Of a DNA stretch of 64,000 nt, positions 8,629 through 16,991 are shown in pieces. The stretch is from Aminobacter ciceronei (GTDB taxonomy: Bacteria; Pseudomonadota; Alphaproteobacteria; Rhizobiales; Rhizobiaceae). The notes under the pieces are model-generated. The model had not been told where the DNA came from and made no database searches. It saw nothing but the letters and a program-made list of their open reading frames with translations. The DNA lies in the NCBI RefSeq assembly GCF_014138625.1, contig NZ_JACJHY010000007.1, positions 62,001 to 126,000 on the forward strand. Reading direction: 5' to 3'. Numbering within the stretch: position 1 is the stretch's first letter; the number at the start of each line of letters is the position of its first letter. The translations under genes were made by a program, and so were the position numbers.

Positions 8629-9327
8629 TCAAGCTTTCGCGCTCAGGCGTTCGACAATCTTGGGATCTGTGAGTTCGCGCACGGCGTCCTTGCCGATCCA
8701 TTTCGCCGTCTTGTCAGTCGACGCCGCCAGCTTCTCCGCCAGTTGCAAGGCGGGTGCGTGGAGGGCAGGTGAGCGCTTGCCGGTCTGGCGCAGCGCCCAG
8801 TTTATGGCTTTCTTGACGAAGTTCCTGCTGTCACCCGCCTGCGCCTCGACAAGCCCGAGCCAGCCGAGGAAGGTCTCGTCCGGCTCCTTCTTGAGATGTA
8901 CCGCGGCGGTCGCGATCGTCGAGAAGGCTGCACGGCGGACGAATTCGCGCTCATCGGCGGCATAGGCCGGGATGATCTCGTGAGCCAGATTTGCAGCGCA
9001 GATGAGATGAGCTGCGTGATCGACGATCTCCCAGCTGTCGAACTCGGCGGCCATCGCGTCGATTTGGGCGCGGGTCACCTTTGCCGGCTCGTCGGTCGCG
9101 GCCGCCAGGATGCGCGCTTCGCGAATGCCTGTCGCCCACAGGCCCAGAGCGCGGCTGTGATCGCGCTTGAGCAGGCGGGCTATGGGATTGGTCACGGCAT
9201 TGGGGATGCCGAGTGCGCGGTCGGTGGCAATGCCGAAGCGGGCCATACCGGCGAGATTCGCTTGCGAGGCCAGCGTGCGCAGATGCGCGATGATATCATC
9301 GACGGTCGAAGCCGACGAAAGCGCCAT
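8629..9327 (-). CDS. DNA alkylation repair protein, AlkD-like HEAT-repeat fold
   Basis: 232-residue all-helical protein that matches the AlkD family. Successive helical pairs include FDSWEIVDHAAHLI and FVRRAAFSTIATAAVHLKK, and the late block NFVKKAINWALRQTGKR is a strong family signature. Such enzymes excise bulky or cationic alkylated bases without flipping them. It begins 9 bp after the stop of the dehydrogenase gene, so the pair is probably an operon although the functions do not obviously match. Catalytic residues were not assigned one by one. Confidence 0.87.
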   Translation of the reverse strand: MALSSASTVDDIIAHLRTLASQANLAGMARFGIATDRALGIPNAVTNPIARLLKRDHSRALGLWATGIREARILAAATDEPAKVTRAQIDAMAAEFDSWEIVDHAAHLICAANLAHEIIPAYAADEREFVRRAAFSTIATAAVHLKKEPDETFLGWLGLVEAQAGDSRNFVKKAINWALRQTGKRSPALHAPALQLAEKLAASTDKTAKWIGKDAVRELTDPKIVERLSAKA

Positions 9328-9336
9328 GGTGCCGCT

Positions 9337-10206
9337 CTATTTCTCGAGGCGGGCGAGCAGGGACGAGGTATCCCAGCGCTTGCCGCCCATGCCCTGCACG
9401 TCCTTGTAGAACTGGTCGACAAGGGCGGTCACCGGCAGCTTGGCGCCATTGCGGTCGGCCTCTTCCAGGCAGATGCCGAGATCCTTGCGCATCCAGTCGA
9501 CGGCGAAGCCGAAATCATACTTGCCGGCATTCATCGTCTTGTGGCGGTTTTCCATCTGCCAGGAGCCGGCGGCACCCTTGGAGATGACGTCAACGACCTT
9601 TTCGATGTCGAGGCCGGCCTTCTTGCCGAAATGGATGCCCTCGGCGAGGCCCTGGACGAGGCCGGCGATGCAGATCTGGTTGATCATCTTGGTCAACTGG
9701 CCAGCGCCTGCAGGCCCCATCAGCCCAACCATGCGGGCAAAGGAATCGATGACAGGGCGGGCGCGCTCGAAGGGTTCCTGCTCGCCGCCGACCATGACGG
9801 TCAGGACGCCGTTTTCGGCACCGGCCTGGCCGCCTGAAACCGGGGCGTCGAGGAAGTGGAAGCCGCCCGCCTTGGCGGCGGTGTCGAGTTCGCGCGCCAC
9901 CTCGGCCGAGGCGGTTGTGTTGTCGATGAAGATGGCGCCCTTCTTCAACGAGCCGAATGCACCCCTGGCGCCGGTCGTGACCTCGCGCAGGTCGTCGTCA
10001 TTGCCGACGCAGGCAAAGACGAAGTCCTTGCCTTGCGCGGCTTCGGCGGGCGTCGCGGCAAAGGCGCCGCCATGCTGGGCAGCCCATTTCTCGGCCTTGG
10101 CGGCAGTGCGGTTGTAGACGGTGACGTCGTGCCCGCCCTTGTTCTTGAGATGGCCGGCCATGGGGTACCCCATAACGCCGAGACCAAGGAACGCAACCGA
10201 TGCCAT
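9337..10206 (-). CDS. NAD(P)-dependent beta-hydroxyacid dehydrogenase (GlxR/MmsB family)
   Basis: 289-residue soluble dehydrogenase. The Rossmann motif GLGVMGYPMAGHL sits at residues 7-19, the substrate loop DAPVSGGQAGAENG near 120, and the catalytic Lys region QLTKMINQI near 170. Length fits 3-hydroxyisobutyrate or tartronate semialdehyde reductases. The exact substrate is not clear. It lies about 100 bp downstream of an amino acid ABC permease gene on the same strand and could be part of that transcript. Confidence 0.88.
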   Translation of the reverse strand: MASVAFLGLGVMGYPMAGHLKNKGGHDVTVYNRTAAKAEKWAAQHGGAFAATPAEAAQGKDFVFACVGNDDDLREVTTGARGAFGSLKKGAIFIDNTTASAEVARELDTAAKAGGFHFLDAPVSGGQAGAENGVLTVMVGGEQEPFERARPVIDSFARMVGLMGPAGAGQLTKMINQICIAGLVQGLAEGIHFGKKAGLDIEKVVDVISKGAAGSWQMENRHKTMNAGKYDFGFAVDWMRKDLGICLEEADRNGAKLPVTALVDQFYKDVQGMGGKRWDTSSLLARLEK

Positions 10207-10307
10207 GGCTCACCCTTTCGAAGTGCAAAATGCTCTGGTGTCCGTGGTCTATGCCATGGAACGGATTCGTCAAGGACGATGGTTGGACCAGCGTTTCGGT
10301 GACCTGA

Positions 10308-11138
10308 TCAGCGATGCAGATGGCGAGTGATGCGCCTTTCGATCCAGTCCACCAGATGTCGCAGGGTTTCGACCAGCGACAGGTAGAGCAGGGCAGCCCA
10401 GAGATAGGTCTGGAAGTCGAAGGTGCGCGAGAAGGCGCGGCGCGTCTCGCCCATCAGGTCATAGACCGTGATGATGGCGACGATGGCCGAACCCTTGATC
10501 ATCAGGATGATCTCGTTGCCATATGGCCTCAACGCGACGATCAAGGCCTGAGGCAGGATGATCTTGTAGAGCGTCTGCAGCTTGGACAGGCCAAGCGCGG
10601 ACGCTGCCTCCCACTGGCCCTTGCCGACGCTCTCGATCGCCCCGCGCAGGATCTCGGCCTGATAGGCGGCGGTGTTGAGGGCAAAGGCGAATACCGCACA
10701 ATACCAGGCTTCGCGGAAGAAGCCCCACACGCCGATGGCCTCGAGTTGGGGCCGGAACGAGCCGAAGCCGTAATAGATCAGGAAGGTCTGAGCGAGCAGC
10801 GGCGTGCCGCGGAAGAAATAGACATAGCCGTAGGAAATCGCGTTCAGAACGCGGTTCTTCGACATGCGGGCATAACAGATCGGAACCGACAGGATGGCAC
10901 CGAGGACGATGGATATCGCCACCAGCACAAGGGTCACACGCAGGCCCGAGAGATAGGACGGCGCATATTTGGCGAAAAGTTCGGGATTCCAGGCGCTGAA
11001 CAGATAGGTGGCCAGGCCGGCGCCGAGCGCGATCCAGAGACAGACCAGGACCCAGCCAACTATGCGTTCACGCGACCAACCGCGCGGCGGTGCTGCCGGG
11101 CGCTGCACTTTCACAGTGGTTCCGTCAGTCGCGCTCAT
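10308..11138 (-). CDS. Polar amino acid ABC transporter permease (HisM-like)
   Basis: 276-residue inner-membrane permease. After a 30-residue polar head come a transmembrane segment and then the core of the HisMQ domain with the EAA loop GQWEAASALGLSKLQTL, which docks to the ATPase. It overlaps the upstream permease by 4 bp (ATGA), so translation is coupled. The longer N-terminal extension is typical of the M partner of the pair. No ATPase gene follows; the next gene is a dehydrogenase. Substrate is probably a basic or polar amino acid. Confidence 0.9.
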   Translation of the reverse strand: MSATDGTTVKVQRPAAPPRGWSRERIVGWVLVCLWIALGAGLATYLFSAWNPELFAKYAPSYLSGLRVTLVLVAISIVLGAILSVPICYARMSKNRVLNAISYGYVYFFRGTPLLAQTFLIYYGFGSFRPQLEAIGVWGFFREAWYCAVFAFALNTAAYQAEILRGAIESVGKGQWEAASALGLSKLQTLYKIILPQALIVALRPYGNEIILMIKGSAIVAIITVYDLMGETRRAFSRTFDFQTYLWAALLYLSLVETLRHLVDWIERRITRHLHR

Positions 11139-11848
11139 CGCTGGGCCGCCCGCTTGCCGACCCAGCGCTCGATGGCGCCGATGCCGAATGAGGAGATGAT
11201 GGCGAGCGCGAGATAGATGAGGCAGGCGACGCCGAAGAACATGAATGCCTGCTTGGTGACGCGGGCTGCGATGCTGCTCTGGCGCACGATGTCGGTCAGG
11301 CCGACGGCCGAGACCAGGGCCGTGTCCTTGAGCAGGATGAGCCAGAGATTGGACAGGCCGGGCAGTGCGATACGCACGAGCTGCGGCAGGATCACCAGCC
11401 GCATCGTCTGGCGCGGCGACAGGCCGACGGAATAACCGCCCTCATACTGGCCACGCGGGATGGCGCGGAAGGCCGAGAGGAAAACCTCGCTGGCGTAGGA
11501 CGAGAAGACGACGCCGAGAGCGACCATGCCGGCGACGAAGCTGTTGATCTCGACAACCGCGTCGGGCCGCACCAGCCGCACGACCTGCTGGATGCCGATC
11601 TGGGCGCCGTAGAACACGAGGAACAGCGTCAGCAGTTCGGGCAAGCCGCGGAAGATGGTGGTGTAGATGTTACCGGCGAGCCGCATCGAAGGTTCGCCCG
11701 ACTGCTTGGCAAGTGCAACCAGGAAGCCGATCAGCAGGCCCAGCGGCAATGTCACAAGGGCGAGCGAAACCGTGACGAGCACGCCATGAGCGAGATCGTC
11801 CCCCCATCCGTCAGGCCCGAAACTCAGAAGCGTCCACGCGCTTTGCAT
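11135..11848 (-). CDS. Polar amino acid ABC transporter permease (HisQ-like)
   Basis: 237-residue inner-membrane permease with about five membrane segments and the EAA loop (PRGQYEGGYSVGLSPRQTM) that contacts the ATPase. The IFRGLPELLTLFLVFYG stretch is the usual HisQ signature. It forms a heterodimer with the next gene product. It is separated from the binding-protein gene by 133 bp that contain a stable hairpin at 11933-11953. Confidence 0.9.
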   Translation of the reverse strand: MQSAWTLLSFGPDGWGDDLAHGVLVTVSLALVTLPLGLLIGFLVALAKQSGEPSMRLAGNIYTTIFRGLPELLTLFLVFYGAQIGIQQVVRLVRPDAVVEINSFVAGMVALGVVFSSYASEVFLSAFRAIPRGQYEGGYSVGLSPRQTMRLVILPQLVRIALPGLSNLWLILLKDTALVSAVGLTDIVRQSSIAARVTKQAFMFFGVACLIYLALAIISSFGIGAIERWVGKRAAQR

Positions 11849-11932
11849 CGGTATGCTGCCCCCATCGGCCTCCCTTGGCGGGAGTGCCGCCGTCTTTGTA
11901 GACGGCTTGTCGTTGAGCTTATGTTAGCCAAA

Positions 11933-11953
11933 CGGCGGGAACTTGTCCCGCCG
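11933..11953 (-). promoter_or_regulatory. Intercistronic hairpin after the binding-protein gene
   Basis: Arms of eight bases (CGGCGGGA and TCCCGCCG) enclose a five-base loop, with no T-run after them. It lies between the binding-protein stop (11982) and the permease start (11848). Such structures often protect the upstream mRNA from 3' decay and so keep binding protein in excess over permease. That role is inferred. Confidence 0.6.
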
Positions 11954-11981
11954 CTTGTTCAGTTTTCACAGCATTGACGGC

Positions 11982-12758
11982 TCAGCTGCCGTAAGCGTCG
12001 AACTTGAAGTATTTGTCGTTGATTTCCTTGTATTTTCCGTTGGCGCGGATGGCGTCGATGGCTGCCGAGAACTGATCCGCGAGCGGGTCACCCTTGCGCA
12101 CGCCGACGCCGGCGCCGTCGCCGTGGATCTCGGGCATGTTCGGGATGGTGCCGACGATCTTGCAGCAAGCGCCGTCTGCGGTTTCCAGCCAGGCACCCAA
12201 GGTCACGGCGTCGTCGCTGACCGCGTCGAGGCGGCCGTTGGCCATGTCGAGCTTGTATTCGTCAGCCGTCGGATAAGACTTGACGGTGCTGTCGGTGAAG
12301 ACCTTCTCGGCGTAGTTATAGTGAATGGTCGAGCCCTGGACGCCGATGGTCTTGCCGGCGAGGTCTTCCTTGGTCACACCCTTGATGTCGGTGTCCTTGG
12401 CGGCGGCGATCACGGCTGGCGTGTTGATGTACTTCTTGGAAAAGTCGATCTTTTCCTTGCGCTCTGGTGTGATCGACATCTGGGCGATGATGGCGTCGAA
12501 CTTGCTGGCCTGGAGCGCGGGAATCATGCCGTCCCATTCCTGGGCGACGATCTCACACTTGACCTTCATCTCCTCGCAGAGCGCGTTGGCGATGTCGACG
12601 TCGAAGCCAACGAGCTTACCGTCTGATGTCAGGTTGTTGTAGGGAGGGTATGCGCCTTCAGTGGCGATCTTGATCGTCTTTTCCTGCGCCTGCGCCATAC
12701 CGATGGTGAGCGCCAGGGCCGCGGTCGCAGCCAGGGCAATACGCTTGGAAATACCCAT
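11982..12758 (-). CDS. Periplasmic substrate-binding protein of a polar amino acid ABC transporter
   Basis: 258 residues with a clear Sec signal peptide (basic start, hydrophobic core LALTIGMA, cleavage after AQA). The mature part has the SBP_bac_3 marks IATEGAYPPYN near the start and GFDVDIANALCEEM. The ATG at 12758 is preceded by a GAGAGGA ribosome site; a longer open frame upstream has none. Family members of this wording usually bind lysine, arginine, ornithine or histidine. It leads the transporter genes. Confidence 0.92.
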   Translation of the reverse strand: MGISKRIALAATAALALTIGMAQAQEKTIKIATEGAYPPYNNLTSDGKLVGFDVDIANALCEEMKVKCEIVAQEWDGMIPALQASKFDAIIAQMSITPERKEKIDFSKKYINTPAVIAAAKDTDIKGVTKEDLAGKTIGVQGSTIHYNYAEKVFTDSTVKSYPTADEYKLDMANGRLDAVSDDAVTLGAWLETADGACCKIVGTIPNMPEIHGDGAGVGVRKGDPLADQFSAAIDAIRANGKYKEINDKYFKFDAYGS

Positions 12759-12918
12759 GATGTTCCTCTCTGTTCGCTTCGGCCGGTTCCCGTCCATGGC
12801 GGCCGTTGAGCGGATGAACTCCGCCGCTGGCCGCGATACTCCCACTGTTTTCAGTTAAAAATCAATCGCGAAAAGGGGATTTGCGAGCGGGCGATCGGGC
12901 AAGCGCGGTGACGCAGCG

Positions 12919-13431
12919 TCACTGCGCGGCGAGGCCTGTCCGCGCTTCGACGAAGTCGGCGATCGCCGTGATGTCGTCGATGCCGAACACCGGAACCTGT
13001 TCGCCTTCGACCGGATGGTCGGCGGCGACGGCAACGATCGAAGGGTCGTTCGATGTCAATGGCGAGCGGTCCTTGGCCGCGAGCCGGCGTGCCTCGATCT
13101 TGAGATGGTGCTCGCGCTTGTAGCCTTCGACCAGCACCAGATCGCAAGGAGCGATTCTCTCGAGAACCTCGTCGAGCGTGGGCTCGGTTTCGTTGCGCAG
13201 CTCGTGCATCAACGCCCAGCGCCGCCCCGACACGATGGCGACTTCCGTGGCCCCAGCCTCGCGATGGCGAAAGCTGTCAGCGCCCGGCTTGTCTATGTCG
13301 AAATCGTGGTGGGCATGCTTGATGGTCGAGACCATCCAGCCGCGTCTGACCAGTTCCGTCACCAGGCGTTCGGTCAAAGTCGTCTTGCCGGAGTTCTTCC
13401 AGCCGGTGATGCCGAAAACGCGATGCGTCAT
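12919..13431 (-). CDS. mobB: Molybdopterin-guanine dinucleotide biosynthesis protein B
   Basis: 170-residue P-loop GTP-binding protein with Walker A GWKNSGKTTL at about residue 9. TIKHAHHDFDIDKPGADSFR and LVEGYKREHHLKIE are both conserved in MobB. It helps MobA attach GMP to molybdopterin, though it is not essential in vitro. It overlaps mobA by 4 bp (ATGA). Length is normal for the single-domain form. Confidence 0.92.
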   Translation of the reverse strand: MTHRVFGITGWKNSGKTTLTERLVTELVRRGWMVSTIKHAHHDFDIDKPGADSFRHREAGATEVAIVSGRRWALMHELRNETEPTLDEVLERIAPCDLVLVEGYKREHHLKIEARRLAAKDRSPLTSNDPSIVAVAADHPVEGEQVPVFGIDDITAIADFVEARTGLAAQ

Positions 13432-14054
13432 CGGTCTGCCTCGTCGATGATACGCGCAGCCTGGGCAAGGTCGTCGGGCGTGTTGATGTTGAAGAACGGG
13501 TCGACTTCAACGGAACCACGTTGCGTCACCGGAAAATCCACCACTTCGAGGCCTGCCTGCTCAAGAAAAGTCATCACTCTGCGGGTATCGCCGCTTTCCA
13601 GAAACCCTGCAAGCGCCTCGCGCAGCGAAACCGGCCACAGCGCAAATGTCGGGTGCACGCGCCTGTTCGAGGCGGCTGCAACGACGCGTCCGGCGACCGC
13701 GTGCGCGGCCAGTCGCTTGCCGAGATCTTCGGGGAAGAAGGGCGTGTCGCCGGCAACGCTGAGGATGTGCGTGATATCAGGCTCGACTGCCGCCCACGCC
13801 ATGCCGGCCAGGACTCCCGCCAGCGGTCCCTGATAACCTGCAATCGTGTCGCTGATGATGTCGACGCCGAAGCCAACGAAACCGGCTGGGTCGGCATTGG
13901 TGTTGATGGCGATCCGACCGACCTGCGGGCGCAGGCGATCGAGCACCAGGCCGGTCAGGGGACGGCCGGCAAGCGCCAGAAGCGTCTTGTCTGCGCCGCC
14001 CATCCGGCTGGAGCGGCCGCCGGCGAGGATCAACCCTGCAATCTGCTCTGCCAT
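13428..14054 (-). CDS. mobA: Molybdenum cofactor guanylyltransferase
   Basis: 208-residue MobA transfers GMP from GTP to molybdopterin to give the bis-MGD precursor. The nucleotide-binding start LILAGGRSSRMGGADKTLL is complete, and the Asp-containing SVAGDTPFFP loop follows at about 100. It starts 2 bp after the stop of the upstream DMT transporter gene and overlaps mobB, so all three are translated as a block. The frame is open further upstream, but that part is out of frame with the transporter gene it covers. Confidence 0.93.
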   Translation of the reverse strand: MAEQIAGLILAGGRSSRMGGADKTLLALAGRPLTGLVLDRLRPQVGRIAINTNADPAGFVGFGVDIISDTIAGYQGPLAGVLAGMAWAAVEPDITHILSVAGDTPFFPEDLGKRLAAHAVAGRVVAAASNRRVHPTFALWPVSLREALAGFLESGDTRRVMTFLEQAGLEVVDFPVTQRGSVEVDPFFNINTPDDLAQAARIIDEADR

Positions 14055-14056
14055 GC

Positions 14057-14977
14057 CTAGATCCCGTCGGGTGCCATCGAAGCACTGGTGCTTTCGGCTG
14101 CCGGCCGGCCCTTGCCGACAACGCGTTCGCGATAGAGCGAATAGAGGCCGGAAGCAACGATGACGGCAGCACCCGCGATCATGGCCAGGTCGGGGATATC
14201 GCCGAAGACGAAGACGCTGAGCGAGAGCGCCCAGATCAGGGCGGTGTAGCGGAACGGCGCGATGAAGGAAATTTCGCCTTCGCGCATCGCCATGATGACG
14301 AACTGGTAGCCGAAAAGCACCAGCACCGCGGCGCCGGCAAGGAATGCGACAAGATTGACCGACATGGTCACCCAGCCGCCGAACGGCACGATGGTCAGCG
14401 CCCCGGTGACGGTGATGATGACAGTGGTGGTGGTCGAGACGAAAAGCGACGGGATGTGCCCGGGGATTTTGCGCGTTGCCAGATCGCGCACGGCGCAGAA
14501 GGCGACCGAAAGCAGGGCCAGCAGCGAAAACGCGTTGAAGCCTTCGAACCCCGGCCGGACGATGATCAGGACGCCGCCGAAACCGGAGGCGATGGCCAGC
14601 CAGCGGCGCCAGCCGACGGCCTCGCCGAGGAAAAGGGCTGCCCCCATGGTTACCGCCAAGGGCAGCGCCTGCAGCACGGCCGAGATATTGCCCAACGGTA
14701 GATGGGGCAGGGCGGCGAGGAAGCAAACCGTGCCGCCAACCTCGCCGACAAGGCGCAGGAACACCATCGGATGCCAGTAGCTCCGGTAGCCCTTCAAGGC
14801 ACCCTGCTGCCAGGCGAGAAGGCTGATCAGCGTGGTGGCGAACAGCCCGCGAACCAGCATCAGCTGGCCCGGATTGATCGTCTGGGCGGCGAGCTTGCTC
14901 AGCGTGTCGTTGAAGGTAAAGGCTGCCATCGCGACGACCATGAAGGTGGCGCCGCGAATATTCGAGGAAAGTGGCAC
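14057..14977 (-). CDS. DMT-superfamily (EamA) transporter
   Basis: 306 residues, ten predicted membrane segments in two EamA repeats (about 10-140 and 155-285). This is the standard layout of drug/metabolite exporters in the inner membrane. The conserved RGLFATTLISLL and MGAALFLGEAV segments fall in the first repeat. It is tightly linked to mobA and mobB, but a role in molybdenum metabolism is not supported by sequence. Substrate unknown. Confidence 0.88.
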   Translation of the reverse strand: MPLSSNIRGATFMVVAMAAFTFNDTLSKLAAQTINPGQLMLVRGLFATTLISLLAWQQGALKGYRSYWHPMVFLRLVGEVGGTVCFLAALPHLPLGNISAVLQALPLAVTMGAALFLGEAVGWRRWLAIASGFGGVLIIVRPGFEGFNAFSLLALLSVAFCAVRDLATRKIPGHIPSLFVSTTTTVIITVTGALTIVPFGGWVTMSVNLVAFLAGAAVLVLFGYQFVIMAMREGEISFIAPFRYTALIWALSLSVFVFGDIPDLAMIAGAAVIVASGLYSLYRERVVGKGRPAAESTSASMAPDGI

Positions 14978-15069
14978 GTCGGCTTTCCGTTGCTGCTGTT
15001 GCTTACGGCTTTAGCACCGGTGCGTGAAACAGCAATGCCAATCGGATGGACCAGACATGTCGATTGGCC

Positions 15070-15546
15070 TCACGGGCCGTTGAGGCTCTCGGCGATGGCG
15101 CTCACCAACGGGTCGTATTTGGCCTTGGACGACACTGGGTATTTGAGCAGGAAGGCATGAATGACGCCGCCCCTGCCAAATTCGAGCCGGTGGTAGAATA
15201 TGTCGTTGCCGTCGTGGCCCGACAGTACGATCCAGTCCTTGCCCAGCTTGCGGTAGGTGACCTCCACGCCCTCGGAACTCATGTCGGCAAGCTGCCTGGG
15301 CGTCTGCTCGAGCGCGTTGTTGGAACCGTAGATCGCGAGGCTCGCCCCATCCGCCGCCAGGAATGTCATGCCGTCGCCGTTCTCGGGCGGTTCGGCCTTG
15401 CTGACGAAGATTTCATGCGGAAACGTCACCGACGTGCCGAAGCGGGCATTGGTGTAGATGAATGGCTTGGCAAGTGCAGGCGCGGCCAGCACCATCGCCA
15501 GCACCATTGCGGAGAACGTCCTGGCGAACCGGTAAGCCATGCCCAT
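15070..15546 (-). CDS. Exported protein of unknown function
   Basis: 158 residues with a Sec signal peptide (MAYRFARTF then AMVLAMVLAAPALA, cleavage after ALA). The mature part has alternating strands (FIYTNARFGTSVTFPHEIF, DWIVLSGHDGNDIFYHRLEF) and no Cys. I do not recognise the family. Its first 14 codons and upstream DNA reappear, diverged, at 16713-16991 on the other side of a foreign-looking gene, which suggests it once followed moaA directly. Confidence 0.7.
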   Translation of the reverse strand: MGMAYRFARTFSAMVLAMVLAAPALAKPFIYTNARFGTSVTFPHEIFVSKAEPPENGDGMTFLAADGASLAIYGSNNALEQTPRQLADMSSEGVEVTYRKLGKDWIVLSGHDGNDIFYHRLEFGRGGVIHAFLLKYPVSSKAKYDPLVSAIAESLNGP

Positions 15547-15735
15547 TACCTCACGAGGACGTTGTCGGGTGGCGACGATAGCTGCAACTTAGCCGCCTGT
15601 CACACTGATATGGCGCGAGACGGACGGGCGATTGGTGCGGCGTCGATGATGCGCCCGATCGCCTCGTCAATGGCGTTGGACAAAAGCCCGTTGCCTTCGG
15701 AGGCGCGCAGCGGCGCCCTGAGGTCAGCCGCGTCC
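15509..15735. repeat. Direct repeat, left copy (moaA 3' remnant and exported-gene 5' end)
   Basis: This stretch matches 16744-16991 in the same orientation. In the 15541-15735 part I count roughly two dozen mismatches, one single-base deletion and a 21-base deletion relative to the right copy. It includes the intact start of the exported-protein gene and a frameshifted tail of moaA (about 15600-15735). Homology stops within a few bases of the stop codon of the glycosyltransferase-like gene. Confidence 0.85.
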
Positions 15736-15740
15736 CGACG

Positions 15741-16727
15741 CTACCACAACCGCTGCAGCGCGGTCTTCACCGCATCGCGATTGTCCCGCCTCATTCGCTC
15801 GACGACCGCCTCGAATCGCCCGTCGCCGAAGATCCGTTCGCGATAGGCCGCGTAGTCGGCGAGCACCGCGCGCACCGTGTCGGCGAGTTCGCCGTAGCGC
15901 GCCCACACCACGAACGGGTGATACGCGATCGACTCGCGTAGCGGCACATCTTCGCTGACGACGACCACACCGCACAGCAGCGCCGGCAATACGCGCAATT
16001 CCTCAAACGTGTGGTGCTGGCCGGTCTGATGCACGTTCACGAGCACGCGCGTGTCGCGGTAGAGCCTGCACAGCGCGGCGCCCGAGTAGACACCGCTGAC
16101 ATTGACCAGCGACAGGCGCGCCGTGTGGGCCGCTTCAAGAAACGCCGCGCGGCGCGGTTGCTCGATGTCGCCAAACAGCGTGATCGCGTCGCGCCGCCGC
16201 GTGCCTGGGGTGACGTCGGTGTCATACAGCAGCGGCGCGAGCACGATCGTCTTGGCCAGATACGCATCGAAGCCGCCGGCGCGACGCAGGTTTTCGACAT
16301 TCGGCTGGCTGTAGTCGATGATCACGTCGGCCGATTCGACCACCGCGCGGTTCACCACGCGCGCGAGATAGTGCCCTTGGCCGTCCGGCAATGGCACGGC
16401 ACCGGTCGGCGCGCCGTCGCTGTCGCGCCCGCCCGGCATGACCAGCGTGTGTTCCCACTGGACATCGATGCGCCGCGTGCGGTTCGCATTGCCGCAGTCG
16501 ACCTCGGAGTCGCCGAACACGAGATTGACCGGCGCGTCGCGCACGGCCAGCGTTTCGCGGAACAATGCGACACAGTACAAATAGTATTCCCGCACGAACG
16601 CCGGATACTGCGGATCGTATGCAAGCCGCGCACGTCCGACGGTTTCGACGCAGAACGCCTGCGCGCGCGGAAACACATGGCGCCACAGCGCTTGCAGCTT
16701 GCAGGCGACACGCTTCGCCAGCGTCAT
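15741..16727 (-). CDS. Glycosyltransferase-like protein (GT-B C-terminal motif), probably acquired
   Basis: 328 residues, soluble. The C-terminal third carries HHTFEELRVLPALLCGVVVV, then SEDVPLRESIAYHPFVVW, close to the donor-binding end of GT-B glycosyltransferases. The N-terminal part is not recognised. The gene sits between two diverged direct repeats of the moaA/exported-protein junction, and its first codons read from repeat DNA. No good ribosome binding site precedes the ATG at 16727. Its heavy use of GCG, CGC and TCG codons looks different from neighbouring genes. Activity and sugar are unknown; it may be poorly expressed. Confidence 0.6.
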   Translation of the reverse strand: MTLAKRVACKLQALWRHVFPRAQAFCVETVGRARLAYDPQYPAFVREYYLYCVALFRETLAVRDAPVNLVFGDSEVDCGNANRTRRIDVQWEHTLVMPGGRDSDGAPTGAVPLPDGQGHYLARVVNRAVVESADVIIDYSQPNVENLRRAGGFDAYLAKTIVLAPLLYDTDVTPGTRRRDAITLFGDIEQPRRAAFLEAAHTARLSLVNVSGVYSGAALCRLYRDTRVLVNVHQTGQHHTFEELRVLPALLCGVVVVSEDVPLRESIAYHPFVVWARYGELADTVRAVLADYAAYRERIFGDGRFEAVVERMRRDNRDAVKTALQRLW

Positions 16728-16991
16728 AGCAGAGAAGGTCGGGGCGGAGAACGTCGCGGCGAGCCGGTAAGCATGCTCATGGCCTCACGAGGACGTTGTC
16801 GGGTGGCGAAGGTCGATATCGCTCAGCCGCCTGTCACGCTCATGTGGCGGGAGACGGACGGCCGATTGGTGCGGCGGTCGATGATGAAATCGTGGCCCTT
16901 CGGCTTGCGTCCGATCGCCTCGTCGATGGCATTGGACAAGAGTTCGTTGCCTTCGGAGGCGCGCAGCGGCGCCCTGAGGTCGGCCGCGTCC
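16713..16991. repeat. Direct repeat, right copy (exported-gene 5' remnant and intact moaA 3' end)
   Basis: Counterpart of 15509-15735. It holds a broken copy of the exported-protein start: one base is missing after its second Met codon and a 15-base piece (ACGTTCTCCGCC-like) is tandemly doubled. The intact last codons of moaA follow. The remnant runs straight into the glycosyltransferase-like frame, whose ATG corresponds to Met14 of the exported protein. Confidence 0.8.

Noticed and set aside
15509-16991. Insertion sequence or gene cassette explaining the repeats
   Set aside because: No transposase, integrase, terminal inverted repeat or attC-like site; the repeats are parts of host genes.
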